Position numbers and translations under genes: made by a program. Positions 7,177 to 15,147 of a stretch of DNA of 17,655 nucleotides are shown piece after piece. The stretch is from Clostridia bacterium. GTDB taxonomy: Bacteria > Bacillota > Clostridia > Christensenellales > UBA1242. Every line of letters begins with the position of its first letter. Position 1 is the stretch's first letter. The notes under the pieces are model-generated. The model ran no database searches. It was not told the origin of the DNA and saw only the letters and a list, made by a program, of their open reading frames with translations. The DNA lies in the NCBI GenBank assembly GCA_900768425.1, contig CAAGCR010000056.1, forward strand, positions 1 through 17,655, read 5' to 3'.

Positions 7177-10100
7177 TTATTCTGCTACATCAAACAATTC
7201 GTTTGTTGTTTTTTGAATGTATGATGATGGGTTTGGTTCTACTGGATAGATTTCTCTATATTGTTTTAAACCAGTGCCGGCAGGTATTAATTTACCTATG
7301 ATTACGTTTTCTTTTAAGCCTTTTAAGTGGTCAACTTTTCCGCGGAGAGCAGCATCGGTTAACACTCTTGATGTTTCTTGGAATGATGCTGATGATAAGA
7401 AACTATCAGTAGAAAGAGCGGCTTTGGTTATACCTAACAAGGCTCTTTTTGCTGTTGCAGGAGTTCCGCCTTCGGCAAGTACTCTATCGTTTTCTTCTTC
7501 ATAGTCATAAACATCAACTTTATCACCTGGAAGTAAGTTTGTGTCACCGCTTGATTCAATTGTTACTTTCTTTAACATTTGACGAATGATAACTTCAATA
7601 TGTTTATCATTAATAGTAACATCTTGTCCTTTATATATCATAATTACTTCGCTTAGCAAGTAGTCTTGTAAGCCTTTTAGACCTTTAATTCTTAATAAGT
7701 CGTTAGGGTTTATAGAACCTTCGGTTAATTGTTGTCCTGGTTCTACTGTTTGACCATCTTTAACTTTTAAGAATACTGGTTTTTTTGCTTCGTAAACTGC
7801 TTCTTCCTCAGCAGATTTAACTGTGATTATATATTGTCTTGGCTCTTCTTTTACTGATAATTTACCAGCAATTTCGGAAATGATTGCTTCACCTTTTGGT
7901 TTACGTGCTTCAAAAAGTTCTTCAACACGAGGCAAACCTTTGGTTATATCGGCAGCAACGGCAACACCACCGGTGTGGAAGGTACGCATTGTAAGCTGTG
8001 TACCTGGTTCACCAATACTTTGAGCAGCGATAACACCAACTGCTTCACCAATATTGACAATATTTTTACCAGACATATTTTTACCATAGCATTTAGCACA
8101 TACACCTTGTTTGCAACGGCAATTTAATAGGTTACGGATTTGTACGCGTTTAACTCCAGCAGCAGCAACGGCTTTGGCTTGTGCTTTTGAAACCATTGTG
8201 TTTGCCGGAACAATTACTTCGCCTGTTGTTGGATTAACAACATCATCTACTACAAATCTGCCTTCAATTCTATCTTCTAGGGCTTCTAATACTGCACCAT
8301 CTTGAACCAAGTCTGATACAAAAGCACCTTTTACTCTTTGACCTAAGTCTTTAAAGCAGTCTTCGGTAGTAATAACAACATCGTGAGAAACATCAACCAA
8401 TCTACGAGTTAAATAACCAGAGTCGGCTGTTTTTAACGCTGTATCGGTTAAGGTTTTACGACCACCACGAGCAGATATGAAATATTCTAGTGGGCTTAGA
8501 CCACCGCGGAATGATGATTTAACTGGAACGTCCACTTTTTGACCAGATGAGTTAGCCATAATACCACGCATACCGCAGATAGAGTTCAACTGAACGTTAG
8601 AACCACGCGCGCCTGAGTATACGAACATTTTGATTGGGTTATAGTCATCTAAGTATTCAAGAACTGCATCTTGAACTTTGTTTGTTGTTTCTGTCCAAGT
8701 TGAAATGTTTGCTGTTAGTTTTTCATCTAATGTGATTAAGCCACGAGCAAGCAATTTTTCGTTGTCTAGAACTTTCTTTTGTGCTTCTGCAACGATTTCT
8801 GCTTTTTTAGGTGGTTCTTGCATATCAAATACGTTGATTGTAAGACCAGATAAAGTTGCGTGCTTATAGCCCATATTTTTAATTCTATCAACCATTTCAG
8901 AACATTCGGTTGTGCCTAGTTTATCAAAACATTTTACAACTAAGTTCTTTAAGTCTTTTTTGATTACCGGAGAGTTGATTTCTAGCAAGCATACGTTTTC
9001 AGGTTTTGTTCTATCAACATAGCCTAAATTTTGTGGAATTGCTTGGTTGAAGATAATTCTACCTGCTGATGTTTTCATTCTTGCGGAATAAGTAACACCA
9101 TCTATAACTTTTGTTCTTCTTAAAACAATTTCGGCATTGATGTCAATAACTTTTGTTTGATAAGCGATTAATACTTCTTCATCGCTTGCAAAAATCATTC
9201 CCTCGCCTTTTGCACCTGGTTTTAACATTGTTAAATAGTAACAACCAAGGACAATATCTAGACCTGGGTTTACAATAGGTTGACCATCGGAAAGTTTAAT
9301 AATGTTATTTGATGCAAGCATTAAGTTACGGGCTTCGGTTCGTGCATCAATAGATAGAGGTACGTGAACTGGCATTTGGTCACCATCAAAGTCGGCATTG
9401 AAGCCTGTACATACAGATGGGTGAAGTTTGATTGCTCTACCTTCTACCAAGATAGGTTCAAAGGCTTGTATTGATAGTCTGTGTAGTGTTGGAGCACGGT
9501 TTAGTAAAACTGGGTGGTCTTTAATTACATCGGCTAAAACGTCCCAAACGACAGTTTTTTCTTTTTCTATTAAACGTTTTGCGGTTTTAAAGTTATTGCA
9601 CTCGTTCATTTCAACTAATTTTTTGATAACAAATGGTTTAAATAACTCTAGTGCCATTTCTTTTGGTAAACCGCATTGGAACATTTTTAGTTCTGGACCA
9701 ACGGCAATAACCGAACGACCTGAGTAGTCAACACGTTTACCTAGCAAGTTTTGACGGAAACGACCTTGTTTACCTGTTAAAATTGCTGTTAATGATTTTA
9801 AATCTTTTTGTTTTGCACCTTGTACTGCTCTACCGCGTTTGCCGTTATCTATTAAGGCATCTACGGCTTCTTGTAGCATACGTTTTTCGTTACGGATAAT
9901 AACTTCCGGAGCGCCAAGTTCCATAAGTTTTTTAAGACGATTATTACGGTTAATAACACGACGATATAAGTCGTTTAAGTCAGATGTTGCAAAACGTCCA
10001 CCATCTAGTTGAACCATTGGACGTAGTTCTGGTGGTAATACTGGTAAAACATCAAGAACCATCCATTCTGGTTTATTTTCGCTCTTTAAGAAACTTTCAA

Positions 10101-10740
10101 CAATGGCAAGTTTTTTGATTGCCTTTGTCCTACGTTGTCCTTTTGCAGTTTTTAGGACTTCTTTTAATTCATCACTTTCAGCTTGTAAATTTACTTGTGA
10201 AAGCAAGGTTTTGATGGCTTCTGCACCCATTCCGGCAACAAAACTACCATAACCGAATTTTTCTATCGCTTCGCGGTATTCTTTATCTGTGATTATTTGT
10301 TTATAAGTGAAATCGGTATTTTTAGGGTCTATAACAATGTAGTTTACATAGTATACAACTTGTTCTAGTGCTTTAGGTGAAACATCAATTAAAGTGCCAA
10401 TTCTTGATGGAACTGATCTGAAAAACCAAATATGAGTTACAGGACAAGCTAGTTCAATATGTCCCATTCTTTCACGACGTACTTTTGCACGTGTTACTTC
10501 AACACCACATTTATCGCACACAACACCTTTATAGCGAATACGTTTGTATTTACCACAATGACATTCCCAGTCTTTTTTAGGTCCAAATATCTTTTCACAG
10601 AACAAACCATCTTTTTCTGGTTTTTGTGTTCTATAATTGATAGTTTCTGGTTTAGTTACCTCACCGAAAGACCATTCTCTGATTTTTTCTGGCGATGCAA
10701 TGCCAATTTTAATTGAATCAAAGTTGTTTAATTCAAACAT
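7177..10740 (-). CDS. rpoC: DNA-directed RNA polymerase subunit beta'
   Basis: This is the largest core RNA polymerase subunit and contributes most of the active site. The 1187 residues are the usual Bacillota length, without the large insertions of Gram-negative beta'. Zinc site 1 is Cys60, Cys62, Cys75 and Cys78. The catalytic NADFDGDQM is at 448-456, with Asp450, Asp452 and Asp454 holding magnesium. The bridge-helix region is about 746-785. Zinc site 2 uses Cys795, Cys874, Cys881 and Cys884. The trigger loop is around 908-927 (LTMRTFHTGGVA). The ATG at 10740 follows GGGAG with a good spacing. It lies 113 bp downstream of rpoB in the same direction, with a hairpin but no terminator between, so the two are co-transcribed. 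A strong terminator follows. Confidence 0.99.
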   Translation of the reverse strand: MFELNNFDSIKIGIASPEKIREWSFGEVTKPETINYRTQKPEKDGLFCEKIFGPKKDWECHCGKYKRIRYKGVVCDKCGVEVTRAKVRRERMGHIELACPVTHIWFFRSVPSRIGTLIDVSPKALEQVVYYVNYIVIDPKNTDFTYKQIITDKEYREAIEKFGYGSFVAGMGAEAIKTLLSQVNLQAESDELKEVLKTAKGQRRTKAIKKLAIVESFLKSENKPEWMVLDVLPVLPPELRPMVQLDGGRFATSDLNDLYRRVINRNNRLKKLMELGAPEVIIRNEKRMLQEAVDALIDNGKRGRAVQGAKQKDLKSLTAILTGKQGRFRQNLLGKRVDYSGRSVIAVGPELKMFQCGLPKEMALELFKPFVIKKLVEMNECNNFKTAKRLIEKEKTVVWDVLADVIKDHPVLLNRAPTLHRLSIQAFEPILVEGRAIKLHPSVCTGFNADFDGDQMPVHVPLSIDARTEARNLMLASNNIIKLSDGQPIVNPGLDIVLGCYYLTMLKPGAKGEGMIFASDEEVLIAYQTKVIDINAEIVLRRTKVIDGVTYSARMKTSAGRIIFNQAIPQNLGYVDRTKPENVCLLEINSPVIKKDLKNLVVKCFDKLGTTECSEMVDRIKNMGYKHATLSGLTINVFDMQEPPKKAEIVAEAQKKVLDNEKLLARGLITLDEKLTANISTWTETTNKVQDAVLEYLDDYNPIKMFVYSGARGSNVQLNSICGMRGIMANSSGQKVDVPVKSSFRGGLSPLEYFISARGGRKTLTDTALKTADSGYLTRRLVDVSHDVVITTEDCFKDLGQRVKGAFVSDLVQDGAVLEALEDRIEGRFVVDDVVNPTTGEVIVPANTMVSKAQAKAVAAAGVKRVQIRNLLNCRCKQGVCAKCYGKNMSGKNIVNIGEAVGVIAAQSIGEPGTQLTMRTFHTGGVAVAADITKGLPRVEELFEARKPKGEAIISEIAGKLSVKEEPRQYIITVKSAEEEAVYEAKKPVFLKVKDGQTVEPGQQLTEGSINPNDLLRIKGLKGLQDYLLSEVIMIYKGQDVTINDKHIEVIIRQMLKKVTIESSGDTNLLPGDKVDVYDYEEENDRVLAEGGTPATAKRALLGITKAALSTDSFLSSASFQETSRVLTDAALRGKVDHLKGLKENVIIGKLIPAGTGLKQYREIYPVEPNPSSYIQKTTNELFDVAE

Positions 10741-10775
10741 AATTTTCTCCCATTTAATTTATTTATTTTTAGGCG

Positions 10776-10807
10776 TTTGGTTAAATCTTTTATAAGACTT
10801 AACCAAA
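10776..10807 (-). promoter_or_regulatory. Hairpin in the rpoB-rpoC spacer
   Basis: In the minus-strand transcript, residues at 10794-10807 pair with 10776-10789 in a 14-bp stem with a 4-nt loop (AUAA) and one G-U pair. On the plus strand the same position would be an A-C mismatch, so the fold is better in the mRNA sense. No T-run follows and rpoC needs read-through, so an RNA-processing or stability role is more likely than termination. Confidence 0.5.
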
Positions 10808-10853
10808 TTCCTGTTAAAAACTATTTTATCTTGTTATTTATTTGTTAATTTTA

Positions 10854-13800
10854 TTACTCATCTAAGTCATCAAAATCATCAAATAAACTATTTTGGTCAA
10901 ATTCATTGGCTGCAATATCATCTTGTGATACGCCAGTGTCATCTGTATCATTGCCATTTTCTGGCAAGATGTCTTCAAAGTTAATTGAAACATCTTTTAA
11001 TTCTTGTTCAACTTCTGCTCCTAGTGATGGAGTGTTGTCTAATTCATCTGAAGAAAGTTCTGCAATAGATACTTCTTGATTATCTTCTGTTAAAATCTTA
11101 ATGTCTAAGCCTAATGATTGTAATTCTTTAATCAATACTTTGAATGACTCTGGAATTCCTGGTTCAGCGATTGGTTCGCCTTTAACAATGGCTTCATAAG
11201 TCTTTGTTCTACCAACAATATCATCAGATTTAACAGTAAGCATTTCTTGTAATAGAGATGATGCACCATATGCTTCCAATGCCCAAACTTCCATTTCACC
11301 GAATCTTTGGCCACCGAACATTGCTTTACCACCAAGAGGTTGTTGAGTAACAACGCTGTATGGACCAGTTGAACGGGCGTGCATTTTACTATCAACCATG
11401 TGGTCTAGTTTTAACATATATTTGTAACCAACGGTTGCTTTATGGTCAAATGGTTCACCTGTTCTACCATCGTATAGTTGAATTTTACCATCTGCTGGGA
11501 AGCCGTTTGCAACTAATAATTGTTGTACGCTTTCTGGGGTTGCACCATCAAATGCTGGAGTTGCAACTTTCCAACCTAAACTTTCGGCAACCAAGCCTAA
11601 GTGAACTTCTAGCACCTGACCGATGTTCATACGAGATGGGATACCTAATGGGTTTAAAACTAAGTCCAAAGGACGACCATCTGCCAAGAATGGCATATCT
11701 GCTTCTGGCAATACTCTTGAAACGACACCTTTGTTACCGTGACGACCAGACATTTTATCACCTACTGACAATTTACGGCGTTGAGCAATGTATACTTTAA
11801 CAAGCATTGTTACACCTGGGTCTAGGTCATCGTGGTTCTTTTTAGAAAGCACTTGAACATCTACAACTGTACCACCGCAACCGTGTTTAACGCGGAGTGA
11901 TGTGTCACGCACTTCTCTTGCTTTATCACCAAAGATTGCACGAAGTAAACGTTCTTCTGGGGTTAGTTCAGTTTCACCTTTTGGAGTAACTTTACCAACT
12001 AAGATATCTCCTGGGCGAACTTCACTACCTACTCTTACAATACCATTTTCATCTAGGTTTTTAAGAGCATCTTCGCCAAGGTTTGGAATGTCACGTGTGA
12101 TTTCCTCATCGCCAAGTTTAGTTGTACGGCAAGGCATTTCAACGTCTTTTAGGTTGATTGATGTATAAACATCATCTTTAACAATTCTTTCTGAAATTAA
12201 GATAGCATCTTCGTAGTTGTAACCTTCCCAGTTCATATAGCCAACAAGTACGTTTTTACCTAAGGCAAGTTCACCGTTTTTAGTTGAATAACCATCAATT
12301 AAAACATCTCCTTTTTTAACTTTTTGACCTTTTTTAACGGCTGGTTTTTGGTTTTGACAAGTGTATGCGTTTGTTTTATCAAATTTGATTAGAGGGAATG
12401 AATATTCTTTTCCGCTATCACCCATAAAGTCTACATGATAAGAAGAAACATAGGTAACAGTTCCGTTTTCAGGAGCGGAAATCATAGCACCGCAGTCTTT
12501 TGCGATAGGACGTTCCATACCAGTACCAACGATTGGCGCTTCTGGACGTAAGATAGGCACAGCCTGACGTTGCATATTAGAACCCATCAAAGCACGAGCA
12601 GCATCGTCGTTTTCAATAAATGGAATTAGTGATGCGGCTGCTGATATGAATTGTCTTGGAGAAACATCCATATAATCTACTTTGTGAGCAGGGACTTCTA
12701 AGATTGCACTACCATGACGGCAAATAATTCTTTTATTTATAAATCTGTCATTTTCATCAAGTGGCTCGGTTGCTTGGCAAATGTATGCTAAGTCCTCAAT
12801 GTCTGCCATATGATATTCTGCGTGTGGTTCTACAACACCTGTTTCTTTATTAACTTTTCTGTAAGGTGTTTCTAGGAAACCATATTCGTTAACTTTTGCG
12901 TATGATGCAAGAGTGGAAATAAGACCGATTGATTGACCTTCGGGTGTTTCAATAGCACATATTCTACCATAATGTGTGTAATGAATATCACGAAGTTCGG
13001 CACTTGCTCTTTCCTTTTTAACACCACCAGGGCCTACGGCTGACAATCTACGTTTTTGTGTTAAACCTGAAAGTGGGTTAATTTGATCCATAAATTGTGA
13101 TAGTTGTGATTGAGCAATGAAATCTTTTAAACTCTTATTAACTGGTCTTGGGTTAATAATTTGTGCTGGGGTAACATCGGTTAATTCCTTACCTTGTAAG
13201 GTTTCTTTGATGTTTGCACTTAATTTTTTAATACCTGAGCGGAAGGCATCGCCTAAAAGTTCGCCAACAGATACTACACGTTTGTTTGACAAGTGGTCAA
13301 TGTTATCAATTTGACCAATGCCGTCCATTAAGTCTAGGTAGTAAGAAATTGTTGCTAAAATATCATCCATTGTTAATGTTGTAATTAACAAGTCTTTTGT
13401 ATGATTTTTAATTGCTTCTTTTCTTGCTTCTTTTGTTTTATTTTCTCTTAAAATTTGAGTTAATACTGGGTAATATACTTCTTCTAATACGCCTAATTCT
13501 TTTTCATCACAAGGGAAAACTTGTGAAAGTCTAACACGATTATTACCTCTCATTAAATGGCGTTCGCCATTTGCAAGAACCCAAACTTCATTTATTCCGG
13601 CATCTTGAATTCTACGAGCAACTTCGTATGTGAATTCTTCACCTTCTTTGATTACTACTTCATCATCAATAGCAATGTTATCTGCTGATGTTAAACCAAC
13701 CAAACGATTTGCTATAGATAATTTTTGGTTCATTTTATAACGACCAACGCGGTTGATGTTGTAATATGCATCGCTGAAGAATAACAAGTTGATATAGTTA

Positions 13801-14561
13801 CGTGTGCTTTCAGCAGATGGAACATCGGCTGGGCGGGTTTTACGTGCAAGTTCAATTAATGCTTCCTCTTGAGTGGTTTGAGGTTCTTTTTCTAGCACGT
13901 TTTTGATTAAACGATGATTGCCGAATAAATCTAATATATCTTGATTAGAATAACCAAAACATTTTAAGAACAAGCCTAAGGTTATTTTATGTGAACGGTC
14001 TAAAACAACCTTTAACACTTCGTTTGCACCTTGTTCAATCTCTACCCACATACCATGATGAGGATAAAGTTGTGCTTTTAGAGTGGCATTATCATCTTTA
14101 TCACGTGTGTAATATACACTTGGAGAACGGGTAACTTGGCTTACGATAACTCTTTCTGTTCCGTTAAAAACAAACGAGCCTTGGTCTGTCATAAGAGGGA
14201 TATCACATAGATAAACTTCTTGATCAATCGCTTCTCCGCTATCTTCAACAACAAGTCTTGCGTTTACTTTTAATGGCACACTGTAAGCGGCTTTTCTGAT
14301 TTTGCAATCTTTTATAGACCACTTTGGCTCTTTGCCAAGTTCTATGCCTGTAAAATACAATTTTGCTTTACCGCTATAATCGGTAATTGGTGATTGTTCT
14401 TTTAAGATTTCCAAAATTCCAGTTTCTAAAAACTCTTTATATGCATTTTTTTGAATTTCCAAAAGGTCAGGAAGTTCACATACATTTTCTAGTTTAGAAA
14501 AAGAATATCTTTCTGTTGTTCCATACATAACTTTTTTTAATGTAGGCATTTTTTCTTGCAT
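10854..14561 (-). CDS. rpoB: DNA-directed RNA polymerase subunit beta
   Basis: This is the second-largest core RNA polymerase subunit, which forms one side of the active cleft and the rifamycin pocket. The 1235 residues cover all conserved regions. The rifampicin cluster runs from about 485 (SQLSQFMDQ) to 512 (GPGGV). KMSGRHGNKG lies near 940. GGQRFGEMEVWALEAYGA is near the C-terminus, followed by a species-variable acidic tail ending DDFDDLDE. Aligned to E. coli, Asp516 and Ser531 are kept, but His526 is Gln (Gln502 here, codon CAA at 13056-13058 on the other strand), Asn518 is Ile and Glu523 is Gly. The ATG at 14561 follows AGGAGA with a 7-nt gap. It has its own promoter, and rplJ-rplL are not upstream in the window. 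Confidence 0.99.
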   Translation of the reverse strand: MQEKMPTLKKVMYGTTERYSFSKLENVCELPDLLEIQKNAYKEFLETGILEILKEQSPITDYSGKAKLYFTGIELGKEPKWSIKDCKIRKAAYSVPLKVNARLVVEDSGEAIDQEVYLCDIPLMTDQGSFVFNGTERVIVSQVTRSPSVYYTRDKDDNATLKAQLYPHHGMWVEIEQGANEVLKVVLDRSHKITLGLFLKCFGYSNQDILDLFGNHRLIKNVLEKEPQTTQEEALIELARKTRPADVPSAESTRNYINLLFFSDAYYNINRVGRYKMNQKLSIANRLVGLTSADNIAIDDEVVIKEGEEFTYEVARRIQDAGINEVWVLANGERHLMRGNNRVRLSQVFPCDEKELGVLEEVYYPVLTQILRENKTKEARKEAIKNHTKDLLITTLTMDDILATISYYLDLMDGIGQIDNIDHLSNKRVVSVGELLGDAFRSGIKKLSANIKETLQGKELTDVTPAQIINPRPVNKSLKDFIAQSQLSQFMDQINPLSGLTQKRRLSAVGPGGVKKERASAELRDIHYTHYGRICAIETPEGQSIGLISTLASYAKVNEYGFLETPYRKVNKETGVVEPHAEYHMADIEDLAYICQATEPLDENDRFINKRIICRHGSAILEVPAHKVDYMDVSPRQFISAAASLIPFIENDDAARALMGSNMQRQAVPILRPEAPIVGTGMERPIAKDCGAMISAPENGTVTYVSSYHVDFMGDSGKEYSFPLIKFDKTNAYTCQNQKPAVKKGQKVKKGDVLIDGYSTKNGELALGKNVLVGYMNWEGYNYEDAILISERIVKDDVYTSINLKDVEMPCRTTKLGDEEITRDIPNLGEDALKNLDENGIVRVGSEVRPGDILVGKVTPKGETELTPEERLLRAIFGDKAREVRDTSLRVKHGCGGTVVDVQVLSKKNHDDLDPGVTMLVKVYIAQRRKLSVGDKMSGRHGNKGVVSRVLPEADMPFLADGRPLDLVLNPLGIPSRMNIGQVLEVHLGLVAESLGWKVATPAFDGATPESVQQLLVANGFPADGKIQLYDGRTGEPFDHKATVGYKYMLKLDHMVDSKMHARSTGPYSVVTQQPLGGKAMFGGQRFGEMEVWALEAYGASSLLQEMLTVKSDDIVGRTKTYEAIVKGEPIAEPGIPESFKVLIKELQSLGLDIKILTEDNQEVSIAELSSDELDNTPSLGAEVEQELKDVSINFEDILPENGNDTDDTGVSQDDIAANEFDQNSLFDDFDDLDE

Positions 14562-14640
14562 ATTTTGCTCTCCTATTCGTTAAATGTAATGTTGAAAATT
14601 TTAGTAAAATTGGCTTTAAAAACCACAAGACGTGAAAATA

Positions 14641-14684
14641 GCAAGCATAGGGCGTAACTAAACAAAAGCACCAAATATGCCTGC
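14641..14684 (-). promoter_or_regulatory. Foldable segment in the rpoB 5' leader
   Basis: In the minus-strand transcript GCAGGCAUA (14684-14676) pairs with UAUGCUUGC (14649-14641) over 9 bp with one G-U pair; inside, GGUG can pair with CGCC. The G-U would be an A-C mismatch on the plus strand. The segment lies within the leader of about 180 nt, roughly 80 nt before the rpoB start. I do not recognise a known riboswitch or ribosomal-protein leader in it. Confidence 0.4.
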
Positions 14685-14749
14685 AAAAATATATTAAATT
14701 ATAAAGAATATAAATAAATTTCCACTCTAATACTAATATTCCTTATGTT

Positions 14750-14778
14750 ATTATAGCAATCTCCCCACAACTTGTCAA
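14750..14778 (-). promoter_or_regulatory. Consensus sigma-A promoter of rpoBC
   Basis: On the minus strand TTGACA (14773-14778) and TATAAT (14750-14755) are both perfect consensus with an ideal 17-bp spacer. The region upstream is rich in A and T runs, like an UP element. The implied start near 14743 gives a leader of about 180 nt before rpoB. Confidence 0.9.
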
Positions 14779-14982
14779 CTGCTTTTTGAAAATATTTTAA
14801 AAAAGGTTAATGCAAAAAGTGAATAAAAAAGATTTTTGAAAAAGTTTGGTTGTCTTTGAGATAAACAATTACTATATTTAAAATATAGATCGTATTGTTA
14901 TTAAGTTAAAAAACTTTCCAAAAATATTTATTTTTGGTTATTAAGAAAACACTTCACTTCGTTCGTGTTTTCTTGTGTTCCT

Positions 14983-15027
14983 AAAAAATGTGGGAATAAC
15001 TTTTTGCAAAAAGTTATTCCCTGCACA
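14983..15027 (-). terminator. Terminator of the BspA-like gene with a 30-bp perfect palindrome
   Basis: Positions 14992-15021 are a perfect 30-bp palindrome (arms of 14 bp, gggaataacttttt, around a central GC). On the minus strand the stem is extended by UGU/ACA past a 3-nt bulge and is followed at once by six Ts (14983-14988). It lies about 120 nt after the stop of the BspA-like gene and separates it from rpoB. Confidence 0.85.
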
Positions 15028-15098
15028 TCTTTTAAAACTTTTATAATTTGTGTTCTTAAATTACCAACAATAATTAATTTGTTGTTAGTTGATATTAT

Positions 15099-15114
15099 CA
15101 ATAATTAATTATTG
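15099..15114. repeat. 16-bp perfect palindrome
   Basis: caataattaattattg is its own reverse complement. It lies in the 3' untranslated region of the BspA-like gene, and a related ataattaatt segment occurs at 15070-15079. It is AT-only apart from its ends, so its function is uncertain. Confidence 0.5.
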
Positions 15115-15147
15115 TTTAATTTATTCAATTTGCCTTAAGTTTAAGTA

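Larger units (their letters stand above)
14562..15147. other. 586-bp noncoding region between the BspA-like gene and rpoB
   Basis: No supported ORF is present. From right to left it holds a 16-bp palindrome (15099-15114), the BspA-gene terminator (14983-15027), a 10-bp-stem hairpin (14943-14952 with 14965-14974), a 9-bp-stem hairpin (14918-14937), a 17-bp dyad (14872-14888), an AT-rich stretch that could act as an UP element, the rpoB promoter (14750-14778), and the rpoB leader with a foldable segment (14641-14684). Confidence 0.7.

Noticed and set aside
11132..11800. Overlapping reading frames within rpoB
   Set aside because: They are shadows of strongly conserved rpoB coding sequence in other frames, without translation signals.
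14608..14640. Ten-codon ORF in the rpoB leader as a leader peptide
   Set aside because: No ribosome binding site precedes its ATG, the codons show no amino-acid bias typical of attenuators, and so short an ORF is expected by chance.
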